NCBI GenBank assembly: GCA_041391385.1
Contig: JAWKOD010000002.1
Coordinates: 658,157-722,156 of the forward strand
Reading direction: 5' to 3'
DNA: 64,000 nucleotides
DNA from: CANIGN01 sp041391385
GTDB taxonomy: Bacteria; Bdellovibrionota; UBA2428
Translations under genes and position numbers: made by a program
Part shown: piece by piece, positions 53,865 to 61,083 of the stretch
How positions within the stretch are numbered: position 1 is the stretch's first letter
Layout of the letters: the number at the start of each line of letters is the position of its first letter
The notes under the pieces: generated by a model
The model's database searches: none
What the model saw: the letters and a program-made list of their open reading frames with translations, nothing else
Told to the model about the DNA's origin: nothing

Positions 53865-53888
53865 AATGATATCATATTTGATATCATT
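53865..53888. promoter_or_regulatory. Operator-like inverted repeat upstream of hicAB
   Basis: AATGATATCA and TGATATCATT face each other across a 4-base spacer, just upstream of the hicA start. This is the expected kind of target for the ribbon-helix-helix domain of HicB. Confidence 0.75.
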
Positions 53889-53930
53889 CCTCAATGGCCT
53901 AACTACTTGAATTTGCATGATAACCTCGCT

Positions 53931-54240
53931 TTAAATGCTTCTAAAGCTTGCTATGTCAGCCACTTCAGCCAATCTGGATTGAGGTAGCGAATAACTAAGC
54001 TTCTCCGTTGCCTCTGCTAAATCCGTACCAACGACTCTTAGGTAAGTGTTGTTGGTTTTGAGTTGCTTGTGTCCTACTATGCTCATTACTTGAGCGAGTG
54101 GGACGCTTCTCATTAGCATTTAAAGTGATAAAGCTAGCTCTGATATCGTGAAACTTAATGGAGCTGATGCCGATGGATTTGCAGAAGTCTCTGGTGACTT
54201 CAGCCTAAGTGCATTGTTCTGTTTCCAGCGTTGGAAATAA
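53931..54240 (-). pseudogene. Tyrosine recombinase (integrase) C-terminal remnant
   Basis: The catalytic C-terminus is readable: 'EVTRDFCKSIGI', 'IKFHDIRASFITL' (box II HxxR) and, in the next frame, 'VPLAQVMSIVGHKQ' and 'KTNNTYLRVVG' (GH and the nucleophilic Tyr). One extra A near 54115 separates the two frames, a stop interrupts the front, and nothing upstream of about 54240 matches an integrase. So it is a broken, truncated gene. It abuts the copy of the tRNA-Pro 3' end. Confidence 0.75.
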
Positions 54241-54246
54241 GAAAAT

Positions 54247-54261
54247 TGGTCGGCGTGGCGA
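54247..54261. repeat. 15-base copy of the tRNA-Pro 3' end (candidate att site)
   Basis: TGGTCGGCGTGGCGA is identical to 57551-57565, which is the 3' end of the tRNA-Pro gene including CCA, in the same orientation. The two copies bound 3.3 kb carrying the abiE genes and the transglutaminase-like gene. Direct repeats of a tRNA 3' end are the usual result of integrase-mediated insertion. Confidence 0.7.
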
Positions 54262-54336
54262 TTAGCCGCACAAGCCCATGAATTTTATGGCTACCAAATG
54301 TCTGGGTAGCAACGCGTAGCAATTGAGGGTTGGGGG

Positions 54337-55165
54337 TTATTTGAGATTTTTCAGGCCTTTGTTTATCTCGGTTATTACATTCGAAGTTATTTGGAAGCTT
54401 GAGGCTGTCTTTGATCGATTTCAAGGTTCTGATATGCGCAACCCAAAACTTTTGAAGTGCATCCACATCGCCTTTGTCGAAAGCAATCGCAGTCTTTAGC
54501 TCTGTGCCACGAGTCGCCAAGGTTTCATTCAATGCGGACTTAAGCTTTTTGACTAAGTAGCTTGTCTTCGCATAAGCAGCATCGTGATAATCCTTCATCC
54601 TGCTGTTGGTGGCCTTTTGAAAGTATCGTCTCCAGCTTTTTCCGCGAAAATTGCCTCAACAGGGTAGGTCATAAGATATTTCTCCAGCAAAAATCGGTTT
54701 GCCTCTTGTAGAGAAATGGTTGGTAATCGCTTTCTGATCTCTTTCAACCGAATCGCCAGTTCCGTCATTGGATTTTATCTTTCATGTTTTCAAGGCCAAC
54801 GTCCAAAGTAACTCGATACCTGGATATGCCATGTGAGGTTGGGTGAGTTCTTCGCTTCCCTCCCATGAAAACGTAAATCCATCTTCGGTCTTGGTTGAGA
54901 TAATTTCTTCAATAGCTTTTCTAAGTTCAACTTCTTGAAGCTTAATCTTTCGAGCTAGAAAATCCACATCCGTCGTTTCTCTTCCAATCGTTAGATATTG
55001 AGCGAGAAGAAGTCCGCCTTTGAAAACGAACTTTTCTTGATGCTTAGATGCAGAAAGTCTTGCGAGAAATCTTTCGAGGAGAAACTGTTTCCACGTTTCG
55101 TTGAAACTGATGCCCTTTTCTTTAGCGATTACCTTGAGACTTTCTTTTAGTGCTTGTGCTTTCAT
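54337..55165 (-). pseudogene. AbiEii-type nucleotidyltransferase toxin, broken
   Basis: The first 127 residues are intact (54782-55165): 'KFVFKGGLLLAQYLTIGRETTDVDFLA' contains the GG/L...DxD nucleotidyltransferase signature. The rest is recognisable in other frames: 'GYRVTLDVGLENMKDKIQ', 'GDSVERDQKAITN', 'YPVEAIFAEK', 'NSRMKDYHDAA', ending 'VITEINKGLKNLK'. At least four indels of both signs separate them, so no full-length toxin can be made. It overlaps abiEi by four bases (ATGA). Confidence 0.8.
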
Positions 55166-55770
55166 GTTGTCACCGAAATAAGATATGGGGTTATTCTCTT
55201 TTGAACTCTTAGTACTTTTGCATAACGCTTTATTTTTTCAACATCAATTTTGTCTTTTCCATTTTTTGCATATGCTCTTCGCAGTGCTTTAAGTGCGATT
55301 TCGATAGTTGAATATCTGAAAGCATCTACAATGCATCTTTCTTTATCAAAGATGGGCAGTTCAAGAGAACCAATCTTTATCGTAGTCTTGCCGAGTGAAG
55401 TGTTTCGCATTCTTATTATACGAACGTCCGAAGAGCTTCTGTGTCTTGTTTGATTGCTAATTGCAATCCAATGTTGACGAGGAATCTCTTCCGTCAGGTC
55501 GTAAATCGCAAGCGCAGTAATAAGACAGACGGTTCCATCTTTTACCCTGCTCACAGCCTCGTACAGATCTTCCCACCTAAAGTCATCTAGGGTGGGAGCC
55601 ACTTTACTGCGGTAAACTCCATGCCCTATGCGCTCAATTGCTCCAGTCCTGATGTAGTAGGCCAGATGAGATGGGCTAACCCCACGAATCTGGGCCTCGG
55701 CGCTTGTAAACGTCGGGGCCTTGATGAGTGGGCCTAGCTTTTCAAGAACCTCGGATTGCCTCATATTCAT
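55162..55770 (-). CDS. AbiEi-family antitoxin/transcriptional regulator
   Basis: 202 residues, intact. N-terminal winged helix ('TFTSAEAQIRGVSPSHLAYYIRTGAIERIGHGVYR') followed by the AbiEi C-terminal domain ('EDLYEAVSRVKDGTVCLITALAIYDL', 'HWIAISNQ', 'YAKVLRVQKRI'). Known AbiEi represses its own operon and counters the AbiEii nucleotidyltransferase (type IV system). The partner toxin here is broken, so this antitoxin may be an orphan. Confidence 0.88.
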   Translation of the reverse strand: MNMRQSEVLEKLGPLIKAPTFTSAEAQIRGVSPSHLAYYIRTGAIERIGHGVYRSKVAPTLDDFRWEDLYEAVSRVKDGTVCLITALAIYDLTEEIPRQHWIAISNQTRHRSSSDVRIIRMRNTSLGKTTIKIGSLELPIFDKERCIVDAFRYSTIEIALKALRRAYAKNGKDKIDVEKIKRYAKVLRVQKRITPYLISVTT

Positions 55771-55781
55771 ATTTTAGTATC

Positions 55782-55808
55782 GGCACTCATAATAATCAAT
55801 TGAGTGCC
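55782..55808. promoter_or_regulatory. Operator-like inverted repeat upstream of abiEi
   Basis: GGCACTCA and TGAGTGCC form a perfect 8-base inverted repeat with an 11-base spacer, 12 bases before the abiEi start. AbiEi proteins are known to bind inverted repeats at their own promoters. Confidence 0.65.
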
Positions 55809-55910
55809 AAAAATAAACTATAAATACGTTTAAGTGGCATATGGGACTGCTTTGCTTAAAAGCGTAACAATTTATTACGGGTATATTGGAAAAATAACAA
55901 ATATTAGTAT

Positions 55911-56188
55911 GAAGCGTAACAAGCATCGTATTAACACCATTTCTTCCAAAGACGTTCTAAATTTCATGAGGGCACTAAAGGTCCTAATAGAGGTTCTTGC
56001 CATGTTTGGTTAATTGCTGGGTGTCTGCTGCCTTTTGCAAATCTGGTTACCTACATGGGAGTTGGGTTGGAAGGCAAAGGCGTGCAGCCTGACATCGGGT
56101 ATCAGTTTCAAAGCAAAGACACTGAACCGCTAACCGATTTTGAAATCAAGCAGATAATTGAAAAAGCCAAACCTTTTTTGCCTCGTTA
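55911..56188 (+). pseudogene. Possible S41-peptidase-like C-terminal remnant
   Basis: One plus-strand frame, without a start codon, reads 'FANLVTYMGVGLEGKGVQPDIGYQF' in overlapping parts and ends 'IIEKAKPFLPR'. The 'LEGKGVQPDI' segment resembles the end of S41/C-terminal-processing peptidases. An overlapping ATG frame (55911) gives only 34 residues. I regard this as a gene fragment, weakly identified. The rest of 55809-56242 shows no gene. Confidence 0.3.
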
Positions 56189-56242
56189 GTCCCTAGATAA
56201 ACAGTAGAGCCGCAGCCAAATAGCTGGGGATTCTTGAACAAC

Positions 56243-56275
56243 AAAAGCCAATCTCAAATTCTGAGATTGGCTTTT
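56243..56275. terminator. Bidirectional terminator hairpin
   Basis: A perfect 14-bp stem (AAAAGCCAATCTCA/TGAGATTGGCTTTT) with loop AATTC lies between the remnant and the convergent transglutaminase-like gene. Confidence 0.9.
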
Positions 56276-56327
56276 GTATTTTCTCCTAGCGTTTTAACCT
56301 AGGGATCTGCTCTTAGATTAGTGTAAA

Positions 56328-57068
56328 TTAATACAAAAGCCCCGTAGACTGGTAAGGGTCTTGTTTGCTTATTGATTTGGTGTTCAAATCAACATTATTA
56401 TTTTTTAAAAACTTATAATAGTCTTTTGTTTTTATTAATTTATTTTCTAAATTAGTGGGGTCTGCAGCAAGATCGTTGTCTGGTAACTCGACCCAAAGAT
56501 GTTTTGGAGTAGTTGTCTGAACCAATATAGCGTTAATTCCGAAGTGAGTTAAAATACCATGTAAGATTTTGGCTTTGTGCCGGCAAACACCTCTATCTTT
56601 AGAGCATCCTTTAAAAAACTCAGAGGCATTGCGGGCACTTGGGGCGAAAATAAAGCCAGGGAAAATATTTTCATTTTTCGGGTCCCCCTCTGTGTAGTCA
56701 CCATATAGCTGGGAGTTATAAAAAAGAACAATTTCTTCTGTATTATTTATGGGGTCTTCTAGAAGCTTCCTTATTCTTCTTGGAGTCTGTTCAATAATTT
56801 TATGCATATCTAAGTAGATAGCATTCCCCAGATGTAACTTTCCCTCTTTTTTAGCTTCTCTATCGTGATGGGTTGCGGGGACGCCAATAACAATCGCTGC
56901 GAGCACAAAGCCTCCCAGTGGAGCTATTACATTTTGTTGAAATTGTTTATTCTTAAATTTTCTCAAGATATTTACACAAATATCACTTGAAAATGACTGA
57001 TTTGTCATAAATACATTAACGAACAATAGCAGCAGAGCTAAATATTTAATTTTATGCCTAATGATCAT
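56328..57068 (-). CDS. Exported transglutaminase-like cysteine protease-fold protein
   Basis: Signal peptide (LALLLLFVNVFMTNQSFS), a second hydrophobic segment ('GGFVLAAIVIGVPA'), then a transglutaminase-like core: Cys in 'DRGVCRHKAKILHGIL', His in 'TTPKHLWVELPD' and Asp in 'AADPTN'. That is the Cys-His-Asp triad of bacterial transglutaminase-like proteases. The codon use is more AT-rich than the housekeeping genes and it lies between the two tRNA-Pro 3'-end copies, so it is probably acquired. Substrate unknown. Confidence 0.75.
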   Translation of the reverse strand: MIIRHKIKYLALLLLFVNVFMTNQSFSSDICVNILRKFKNKQFQQNVIAPLGGFVLAAIVIGVPATHHDREAKKEGKLHLGNAIYLDMHKIIEQTPRRIRKLLEDPINNTEEIVLFYNSQLYGDYTEGDPKNENIFPGFIFAPSARNASEFFKGCSKDRGVCRHKAKILHGILTHFGINAILVQTTTPKHLWVELPDNDLAADPTNLENKLIKTKDYYKFLKNNNVDLNTKSISKQDPYQSTGLLY

Positions 57069-57333
57069 GCCGGATACATATCCATCGACTTCTTTGCATA
57101 TATAAATTAAGTGATATTGTTTTTTTCTTTAGGCAATATAGAAGTGGCTCAAAGCCAAGCCTAGTTGGGCAAGTCCCCTTTTATATTTTCAGCCTGCAAA
57201 TCAATCTGTACAAAGGCTGATCTTTTGCAGCTTCTTTTATGGTGAGCATCCGTTCACCTGCCGCAACTTTTTTTTAAAAATGACTCCAGGTTATCTACAA
57301 AACCTCCATTTTTTGCTATGAGGTTTCTTTGAA

Positions 57334-57366
57334 AAATTCTGATTGGTTTAAATTTAATCAGAATTT
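57334..57366. repeat. 11-bp perfect inverted repeat in a gene-free stretch
   Basis: AAATTCTGATT and AATCAGAATTT face each other with an 11-base spacer. No T-run in either direction, so it is more like a protein-binding site (for example for recombination) than a terminator. Apart from it, 57069-57550 shows no convincing gene. Confidence 0.55.
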
Positions 57367-57550
57367 CACTTTGTGAATTGCACGAATTTGATCAACAAGA
57401 AGTAGCGGTGGCAGGGAAATGGCAGGGAACTACAAAGACATCTACGGCGTAGAATAAAATATCTCCTAAAGAAACTTGAATTGACTCTAGTGATTTTTAA
57501 GTATTTAAACTGTTTGATTTTTGTGTTTTGTGACTAAACTTGAAATAAAA

Positions 57551-57626
57551 TGGTCGGCGTGGCGAGATTTGAACTCACGACCCCTGCACCCCAAGCAGAT
57601 GCGTACAATGAGCCAGCTACACGCCG
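57551..57626 (-). tRNA. tRNA-Pro (GGG), with aberrant D-arm
   Basis: The 76-base gene has a perfect 7-bp acceptor stem (CGGCGTG/CACGCCG), encoded ACCA, an anticodon arm TCTGC-TTGGGGT-GCAGG reading GGG, and a T-arm GTGAG-TTCAAAT-CTCGC. The D-arm GCTGGCTCATTGTACGC can form only two pairs and lacks the usual A14 and G18-G19 arrangement, so the gene may be defective. Its 3' 15 bases are duplicated at 54247. Confidence 0.8.
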
Positions 57627-57866
57627 ATCAAGCTGACAGTCTGCATGCTCACGCATGTGCTTCTGCTCCTGACAAGTACAGGGGAGAGCGTAGCATTAGG
57701 GCTGACTTTAGCCAAGCCTTAAGGAAAACCTCCTTATTAAATGCTCGGGGCTAGGGGGCAGGCTTGGTGGAATGGGGGCCGGGCGTGAACTTTAGAATTG
57801 TTGAGGTTTTTTGAAAAAAGCTCTAACTCGAGTATGCTGATTCTGTGGGTCTTTAGACAGCAAATA

Positions 57867-58970
57867 ATGAGCCACATTTTCGGAGAGTAGCGAAACCAAG
57901 CGAGTTGATTGGCTTTTGAGTCATTTTGGGCTTTGCTCATAGCAACTGTAGGCACTGTTACTCTTTATTCCAAGCTACGATCCTGGGCGTGGCTCAATAC
58001 ATATTTCTTTTCAAGCAGCTCATTTTTTTTTGGAGCGGATTTTTCTAATCGCGATTTGTCTTTTTGTTTGATTACCTAGAATTTTATGGAGCACTATGGC
58101 GATAATTTATGGCCTCAACATCCTCATGGTTATCGGCACACGCTTCGGCGGAGTAATGCGCAACGGACAAAAGGCTTTGGTACAATTTGGGTTTATTGGC
58201 TGTACCAACCTTCGGAGACCATGAAACTTTGCTAAGATCCTAGCGCTTGCAAAGTTTTTTCACGCGCGCGAATATTCGGGAAGTCTTAGCTTGAGAGAAC
58301 TTCTACCACCATTGTTTATTGTGGGGGCAGGCACTTTGGCAGTTTTTGCTCAACCTGATCCTGGCACAGGGATGATTGTATGAACTGGCAGCATCAATGA
58401 TTTTGTTTTTTGGAATAAAACGCAATATCATTTTTACGGCTTTAATCGCAGGCCTACTATTTTCACCTTTTATTTGAAGTATGGCTCAGCCCATCGTCAA
58501 TGCGATCGTATTAAAGTTGTTTTTGATCCAACCCGATCCTCAAGGAAAAGGTTATAACTCTATTCAAGCAATTATTAAGGATCAGGACAGTTTATGTGGG
58601 CAAGGGTTTTAATCAGGTACCAGAATTCTGCTGGGTTTTACCCTGAGGGATATACGGATTTTATTTTTACAGTTTTAGCTGAGGAATGGGGGTAGATTGG
58701 GGCTTTTGTGTGCGTTGCCTACCTGATCCTCATTTACAGGTAAGGTATGGCGTGCCTACTCACGCGAAAAATTTGGTTCCCTAGGCCATTGGCGTCGCGG
58801 CCATGATTTCTGCGCAAGTAATAATCAATATCGCCGCTGGTGATTGGATTGTTTCATTGTTGGTATTCCGCTTCCTTTGGATGATAAGTGGGGATTCTTC
58901 AGTCATTACAATTTGCTTGGCAATTGGTTTGAAAGTTCGTAATATCGGCTACCGACGAATCATGTTCTAG
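57867..58970 (+). pseudogene. rodA: rodA pseudogene (SEDS glycan polymerase)
   Basis: No long frame is open, but successive frames read as RodA in order: 'TKRVDWLL', 'AIIYGLNILMVIGT', 'LRELLPPLFIVGA', 'FAQPDPGTGMIV', 'GYTDFIFTVLAEEWG', 'AIGVAAMISAQVIINIAAG' and the C-terminal 'NIGYRRIMF' followed by TAG. Several in-frame stops and frameshifts are scattered over the whole length, so this is a decayed gene and not a single sequencing error. RodA is the peptidoglycan polymerase of the elongation machinery. 57627-57866 shows no gene. Confidence 0.85.
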
Positions 58971-59031
58971 CTTCGCTCTCTCTGAGAGAGTCTGGCAACT
59001 TTAGGCTTGAACTGCTATCAATAGAGTCATC

Positions 59032-59928
59032 TTGAAAGTAAGTGGATTTACTCTTTGTCGTAATGGTGTTCGGTTAGGGTTTCCTTTTAGAGAGTCTATT
59101 CGATCTATTGCCCCGTTGTGTGACGAAATCGTGGTGGCTTGTGGTGCTGGCGAAGATAATACTTTAGAAGAACTACAAAAATTAGCTCCTGAGCTACTCC
59201 CCTGTAAATTAAGAATTATCGAAACAACGTGGGACCCTGCACTCGTAAAGGGCGGATCTATTTTAGCAGAGCAAACAAATGTTGCGCTTGAGGCCTGTCA
59301 GAATGAAATTGTTTTTTACATCCAAGGCGATGAAGTGCTTCATGACGAAGACTATCCCATTATTAAGCGCGACCTCGAAAAACTTGAGCAAAGCTCCGAG
59401 GCAGCAAGTTTAGTTTTTCAATGGGTACATTTTTTTGGTGATCCTCAAACTGTGGCGCATTCACGCAAGTGGTATCGCAAAGAAATCAGAGCCTTTAAGA
59501 AATCCTCTGGACTAAAAAGTTATAAAGATGCTCAAAGTTTTAGAAAATTTGTTAATGGTGAGTGGAGCACTTTGCCTGCAATTGAATCTCAAGCGCGCGT
59601 TTTGCATTATGGTTGGGTTCGCCCCGCTGATCTCATGGCACTTAAAACGAATGAGTTTCAACATTGGTGGCATGGAAAAAAAGGAAAAGCAGATAGAGAC
59701 AGTATCTTTCGACCGCAGTTCGGAATTTATCCTTATCAGGGAACGCACCCGCACGTTATGCAGTCTTACTTGGCCGCACTGCCCAAGCCCGAGACTTCTT
59801 TTTACCAAATGAATCGCGCTCCTCTTAATATAGAGACTCTTCGCCTTGCATTGAGTCAGCTCGTTGAGCGGCTTAGTGGTATTCGTCCAGGTGAATTTAA
59901 AAGCTATTCCAAGCTTTTAACTGAATAG
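59032..59928 (+). CDS. Glycosyltransferase family 2-like protein
   Basis: 298 residues from a TTG start. The opening 'SGFTLCRNGVRLGFPFRESI' and 'LCDEIVVACGAGEDNTLEEL' followed by 'IVFYIQGDEVLHDEDY' (a D-x-D/E-like metal site) match a GT2-type glycosyltransferase seen next to cell-wall genes. No signal peptide, so it is cytoplasmic or membrane-associated. It follows the rodA pseudogene by 61 bases, but seems intact itself. Confidence 0.8.
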   Translation: MKVSGFTLCRNGVRLGFPFRESIRSIAPLCDEIVVACGAGEDNTLEELQKLAPELLPCKLRIIETTWDPALVKGGSILAEQTNVALEACQNEIVFYIQGDEVLHDEDYPIIKRDLEKLEQSSEAASLVFQWVHFFGDPQTVAHSRKWYRKEIRAFKKSSGLKSYKDAQSFRKFVNGEWSTLPAIESQARVLHYGWVRPADLMALKTNEFQHWWHGKKGKADRDSIFRPQFGIYPYQGTHPHVMQSYLAALPKPETSFYQMNRAPLNIETLRLALSQLVERLSGIRPGEFKSYSKLLTE

Positions 59929-60040
59929 ATTCAGTATAATTTCACCGTTATTTCTGCAGGGTTAAATAAAAAGTTAAAGTAAATTCTTAAAACACCTTTC
60001 TCTGTTCACCTTTTTGACACCCTCCTTGTCATACCTAGCA

Positions 60041-61054
60041 ATGAGACCTTTAACAAAAAACAAGAACACGAAGAACAATGAGGGGCTTCAGTTCTTGTCT
60101 TTTCCCTGGGGTGGGATTGAGAGCGTGCAGGAGAGAATTCTTTTCCTCCTTTTAGGATTAGCTGCTGCCGCTCTCAATGTTAAGGCACTCGAAGCTCAAG
60201 AAACTCAAAAGGAAGCTGTAGTTGCACCTACAGAAACGACGCAAATAGAAATGGGTCAGGGGAATGAGCAAAATATAGAGGGGTTGAGGGGTGCTTCACT
60301 TGAGGGGGTGAAGCACAAACGAGGGGACTTGAAGCTAGGAGCAAGTGTGAGTTTGGGTATGGAGTCGAATGCTTACGCGTGGGGATCGAGGGATCACGTA
60401 ACGACAAGCACCGCATCCGGAGATGTGTCTCTGGGAATCGATGACTTTACTTTTACAGCTCGCCTTGCGGCTTCGAGAGATAACAAGCAGTACGAAGAAT
60501 GGGAGTGGGCGGAGGATTTTCAAATGGGTTTAAGTCATAAGCCTTGGAGATTGTCCCGCTCCCTGAAATTCGGAACAGGCGTGAATGTGATATTACCCAT
60601 CACAGAATACAGTCGAAAATATTCTTTGCTAGACCAAGGGGTGGGAGCAAGAGCTTCTTTAATATGGGATTTAAACCGTACAATTCGAGGACTTAAAATA
60701 ACCCCGAGTGTGCGTGGTACAAATTATCAATATGCTACTCCGGTAGCATTCGACCAAAGATCTAATGAAGCGTGGAGGCTGAATACTCGATTAGTTGCTG
60801 ATTACGATTTAACAAAAACAATTTCCCTAAGTGCGCTATTTGGTCGCACATGGGCATGGACGGTGAAGGGTGCGCCACGAGATCGATTTGAAACGGGGCA
60901 ATCCATTAGTTGGCAAGCTTTAGAGGTAGCGAGTTTAACACTGGGCCACAGCAAAGGAGGGGATGTTTTGAAAGGTAATGGAAATAGCAACGTAGCGCTC
61001 TACGACGAGGGCGAAGGGTCAACGTTTTATTTAGAAGTGGCTTTGGAAATTTAA
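60041..61054 (+). CDS. Exported protein, probable outer-membrane beta-barrel
   Basis: 337 residues from ATG 60041. A basic leader then the hydrophobic 'ILFLLLGLAAAALNVKALEA' with a cleavage-like end. A Gln/Glu-rich linker follows, and from about residue 100 alternating amphipathic strands ('LKLGASVSLGMESNAYAWG', 'LKFGTGVNVILP', 'LNTRLVADYDL', 'ISLSALFGRTWAW') end in 'STFYLEVALEI', a strand with a terminal hydrophobic residue as in outer-membrane barrels. No family recognised. The real start could also be a GTG at about 60125, just before the hydrophobic segment. Confidence 0.65.
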   Translation: MRPLTKNKNTKNNEGLQFLSFPWGGIESVQERILFLLLGLAAAALNVKALEAQETQKEAVVAPTETTQIEMGQGNEQNIEGLRGASLEGVKHKRGDLKLGASVSLGMESNAYAWGSRDHVTTSTASGDVSLGIDDFTFTARLAASRDNKQYEEWEWAEDFQMGLSHKPWRLSRSLKFGTGVNVILPITEYSRKYSLLDQGVGARASLIWDLNRTIRGLKITPSVRGTNYQYATPVAFDQRSNEAWRLNTRLVADYDLTKTISLSALFGRTWAWTVKGAPRDRFETGQSISWQALEVASLTLGHSKGGDVLKGNGNSNVALYDEGEGSTFYLEVALEI

Positions 61055-61083
61055 AGTCTACAAAAAATCATTGAGGAGGAGTT

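Noticed and set aside
57521..57955. Frames across the tRNA-Pro and rodA pseudogene borders
   Set aside because: Explained by the tRNA gene and decayed rodA sequence.
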